Assembly: GCA_023411405.1 (NCBI GenBank)
Contig: JAEYOU010000041.1
Location: 1 to 7,541, forward strand
Source of the DNA: Pseudomonadota bacterium
GTDB taxonomy: Bacteria; Myxococcota; Myxococcia; Myxococcales; Anaeromyxobacteraceae
Reading direction: 5' to 3'
Length of the DNA: 7,541 nt
Below the pieces are notes generated by a model, which worked only from the letters and a program-made list of their open reading frames with translations, ran no database searches and had not been told where the DNA came from. How positions within the stretch are numbered: the stretch's first letter is position 1; every line of letters begins with the position of its first letter. This document shows positions 5,356 through 7,541 of this stretch, one piece after another. The position numbers and the translations under genes are program-made.

Positions 5356-6479
5356 GCGACGCCGCAGATCCTTACCGCGTGCTGCAGCAGCACCTCGACG
5401 CGCTCCCGATCGCCTTCCCGGCGACGCCGTCCGGCGTCGAGCTCCGCCTCCTCCGCCGCCTGTTCACCCCGGAGGAGGCCCAGGTCGCCCTCGCGCTCTC
5501 CGTGGTGCCCGAGACGGCGGAGAAGCTCTGCACGCGGCTCCCGGGCCGGACCGCCGCGGAGCTCGCGCCGATCCTCGACCGGCTGGTCGAGAAGGGCGCC
5601 ATCTTCGGCCGCGCGCCGCGGAGGGCGGCGAAGCGCTACTCGCTCGCGCCGCTCGCCATCGGCATGTACGAGGGGCAGGTCGACAGGATCACGAAGGAGC
5701 TCCAGGAGGACTTCGAGGCCTACGTCGCCGAGGGCTTCGGCGCGGCGCTGCTCCAGCCCGAGACGAAGCAGATGCGGACCGTCCCGCTCCACGCGCGGTT
5801 CGTGCCGGATCGCGTGGTCGGCCGCTACGACGACGCCCGCGGCATGATCGCGGACGGGGAGGGACCGTTCGCGGCGCGGAACTGCGTCTGCCGCCAGGGC
5901 CGGGAGCTCCTGGGCGAGCCCTGCCAGCGGACGAGCGCGCGGCGGGTGTGCGTCATGATCGGGAGCACCGCCCGGCGGGCGGCGGAGTCGGGCGAGGCCC
6001 GGGCGATGACCCGGGAGGAGACGCTCGCGCTCCTCGACGAGGCCGAGCGCGACGGGCTCGTCCTCCAGCCCTCGAACTCGCAGGACCCCGTCTTCCTGTG
6101 CCTCTGCTGCGGCTGCTGCTGCGGCGTGCTCCGCGCGGCGAAGCAGTTCCCGAACCCGGCCGAGCACCTGCACGCCAACTACCAGGCCGCGGTGGACCGC
6201 GAGCGCTGCATCGAGTGCGACACCTGCCGGACGCGCTGTCCGATGGACGCGCTGACGTCGTTCGAGGGCGCGACCGCGGTGGTGCGCGAGCGGTGCATCG
6301 GCTGCGGCGCCTGCGTGCCGACGTGCCCCGAGGAGGCGATCCGGCTCGTGCCGAGGGCGCGCGAGACGGTGCCGCCCCGGGACACGGCCGACCTGTACCG
6401 GAGGATCACGACCGAGCGGTTCGGCGTCCTCGGCACGGCCGTGAAGGTGGGGAAGGCGATCCTGGGGAAGCGGATCTGA
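5352..6479 (+). CDS. Winged-helix and double 4Fe-4S ferredoxin-domain protein, cysteine-rich
   Basis: The product has 375 residues and 19 cysteines, with no signal peptide, so it is cytoplasmic. Residues about 28-98 look like a winged-helix domain (FTPEEAQVALALSVV, then a predicted recognition region and LVEKGAIFGR). A middle region holds CVCRQ (C178, C180), C191 and C200, followed by the dense cluster CLCCGCCCG (C250, 252, 253, 255, 256, 257). Two classical 4Fe-4S motifs follow: C286-x2-C289-x2-C292-x3-C296-P and C315-x2-C318-x2-C321-x3-C325-P. The C-terminus (about 345-375) has no recognisable domain. The start overlaps the glycosylase stop (ATGA). The plan matches uncharacterised 4Fe-4S dicluster proteins of anaerobes. 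An electron-transfer or redox-sensing role is likely, but the partner is unknown. The winged helix may bind DNA or only support protein contacts. Domain calls are strong for the ferredoxin part and moderate for the winged helix. Confidence 0.88.
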   Translation: MSDAADPYRVLQQHLDALPIAFPATPSGVELRLLRRLFTPEEAQVALALSVVPETAEKLCTRLPGRTAAELAPILDRLVEKGAIFGRAPRRAAKRYSLAPLAIGMYEGQVDRITKELQEDFEAYVAEGFGAALLQPETKQMRTVPLHARFVPDRVVGRYDDARGMIADGEGPFAARNCVCRQGRELLGEPCQRTSARRVCVMIGSTARRAAESGEARAMTREETLALLDEAERDGLVLQPSNSQDPVFLCLCCGCCCGVLRAAKQFPNPAEHLHANYQAAVDRERCIECDTCRTRCPMDALTSFEGATAVVRERCIGCGACVPTCPEEAIRLVPRARETVPPRDTADLYRRITTERFGVLGTAVKVGKAILGKRI

Positions 6480-6555
6480 GGCGGGGAGGCCTCGGCGCGC
6501 GCAGCCGCCGCCGGGGCGATCGCAACCCGCGCCCCCGCGGACGCCCGGCGTCGCC
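6480..6555. other. Convergent intergenic gap with short hairpins, no clear terminator
   Basis: Both flanking genes end in TGAGGCG read on their own strand, which makes a 7-bp inverted repeat (6477-6483 and 6552-6558) around the gap. Shorter stems are also present: GAGGC/GCCTC (6478-6482 with 6489-6493) and GACGC/GCGTC (6540-6544 with 6548-6552). No T-tract is present on either strand, so a bidirectional terminator is plausible but unproven. Confidence 0.3.
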
Positions 6556-7541
6556 TCAGCGCGTTCGCGTCGGCTGGATGCGGACCTTCGTCGTGTTCGC
6601 GCCCGTCAGCTCCACCCGCTCGCGCACGACGACGCGCGCCAGGTCCGCCCCGTAGAGGCTCGAGACTCGGAGATCCGCGCCCGAGAGGTCGGCCTTCTGG
6701 AGGATGGCGGCCATGAGGTCGGAGCCCGCGAGGACCGCGCCGGTGAGGTCCGTACGGACCCAGCGCGACTCCCGCGCGGTGACGCCGACGAGGTTCGCGC
6801 CGCGCAGGTCCGCCTCGGAGAGGTCCGCGCCGTTCAGCCGGGCGCCGGCGAGCTGGGCGCCGGAAAGCCTCGTGCCACGCAGGTTCGCGCCGTCGAGGAG
6901 GGCCTCCCGGAGATCGGCCCGCTCGAACGAGCAGCCGTCCACGCAGCACGCGCTCGCCATCTGCGCCCGGCGGAAGACCGCGCCGCGCCCACGCGCCTTC
7001 AGGAACACGACGGACTCGAGCTGCGCGCCGGTGAAGTCGGCCTCCTCCACCGCACACTCGAGGAAGGTCGCCTTGGTCAGGTCCGCCCCGGAGAGGCGAA
7101 CGCCCGAGAGGTCCACCTTCAGGAGGAGGAGCTCGCGCGCCTGGACCCCGGCGAGCACGGCCCCCGGGAGCGAAGCCTCGGAGAGGTCGGCCTTCTCGAG
7201 GCGCGCGCCCGTGAGGTCGGCCTTGCCGAGGTCGGCCTTGCCCAGGATAACCTCGGAGAGATCCGCCTCGCCGAGGCGGGCCTCGCGCAACCTGGCCGCG
7301 CCCAGGTTTGCCTCGCGCAGGCAGGCCCGGGAGAGGTTGGCGCCGGTGAGATCCGCGCGCGCGAGCACGGCGCGGGTGAGATCGGCGCCGCCGAGGTCGG
7401 CGCCCGCGAGGTTCGCGCCCTCGAGGAACGCGCCCGCCAGGTTGGCGCCCGGGAGCGCGAGCCCGGTCAGGTCGGCGCCGGTGAGATCCCGGCCCTCGAG
7501 GCTCTCCCCCGCCGCCACCGCGGCGCAGAGCGCTTCGCGGA
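6556..7541 (-). CDS. Pentapeptide-repeat protein (probably 5' partial)
   Basis: From a GTG at 7518 the product would have 320 residues, but no ribosome binding site precedes that codon. The frame stays open to the window edge, adding the visible residues REALCAA, so the true start is probably outside. Nearly the whole chain consists of A-(D/N)-L-x-x pentapeptides (numbered from 7518: DLTGADLTG at 11-19, ANLAGADLGGADL at 35-47, ADLSGADL at 276-283). This is the signature of a right-handed quadrilateral beta-helix. The repeats become irregular at about 124-137 and 150-200, where ACCVDGC (190-196) interrupts the coil, and then resume to about 293. The tail (about 295-320) is basic and non-repetitive, ending in RTR. 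Function is not set by the repeats. Such arrays occur in DNA-mimic topoisomerase protectors and as C-terminal parts of type VI secretion DUF2169 proteins. The latter would fit a longer N-terminus but is only a guess here. Confidence 0.82.
   Translation of the reverse strand, partial: REALCAAVAAGESLEGRDLTGADLTGLALPGANLAGAFLEGANLAGADLGGADLTRAVLARADLTGANLSRACLREANLGAARLREARLGEADLSEVILGKADLGKADLTGARLEKADLSEASLPGAVLAGVQARELLLLKVDLSGVRLSGADLTKATFLECAVEEADFTGAQLESVVFLKARGRGAVFRRAQMASACCVDGCSFERADLREALLDGANLRGTRLSGAQLAGARLNGADLSEADLRGANLVGVTARESRWVRTDLTGAVLAGSDLMAAILQKADLSGADLRVSSLYGADLARVVVRERVELTGANTTKVRIQPTRTR

Noticed and set aside
5250..6173. A 307-codon minus-strand frame opposite the Fe-S protein
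   Set aside because: It is a Leu/Arg/Glu-rich shadow of a gene with two textbook 4Fe-4S motifs.
6179..7057. A 292-codon minus-strand frame overlapping the pentapeptide gene and the convergent gap
   Set aside because: It crosses into the opposite strand of the Fe-S gene, has no motifs, and competes with a clear pentapeptide-repeat frame.

Overview
The window is very GC-rich, its third codon positions are almost all G or C, and the proteins have a deltaproteobacterial/Myxococcota character. An Anaeromyxobacter-like genome is my best guess, from composition and protein style only; no search was run. The first six genes read along the + strand and the last reads against them.

Layout. (1) 1-1881: the C-terminal part of a large secreted or surface protein made of tandem ~94-residue Ig/cadherin-like repeats, cut by the left edge. 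(2) 1882-2013: an intergenic region with an 11-bp perfect-stem hairpin that abuts the -35 box of a sigma70-like promoter. (3) 2014-3912: a two-gene unit encoding a small exported helical protein with two cysteines, then an outer-membrane beta-barrel. (4) 3913-4015: a second promoter-like element whose first eight bases match the first promoter. (5) 4016-6479: three tightly packed genes, with 4-nt stop/start overlaps (TTGA, ATGA): a short Wza/OPX-type polysaccharide export lipoprotein, a family 5-type (UdgB) uracil-DNA glycosylase with an Fe-S cluster, and a cysteine-rich winged-helix/ferredoxin protein. (6) 6480-6555: a short convergent intergenic gap. (7) 6556-7541, minus strand: a pentapeptide-repeat protein whose N-terminus probably lies beyond the right edge.

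How the genes fit together. The most coherent story is export of a polysaccharide across the outer membrane. The export lipoprotein has the periplasmic Poly_export and SLBB domains but stops right after them, so it lacks the C-terminal helix with which E. coli Wza spans the outer membrane. A dedicated outer-membrane barrel is encoded just upstream. This matches the composite OPX/beta-barrel arrangement known from Myxococcus xanthus (EpsY/EpsX type). The small dicysteine protein in front of the barrel is a candidate accessory part. The glycosylase and the Fe-S protein are coupled to the export gene by position, but I see no obvious functional link. The repeat protein upstream may be a surface or matrix protein, which is inference. 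No RNA genes, insertion sequences, CRISPR arrays or attachment sites were seen.
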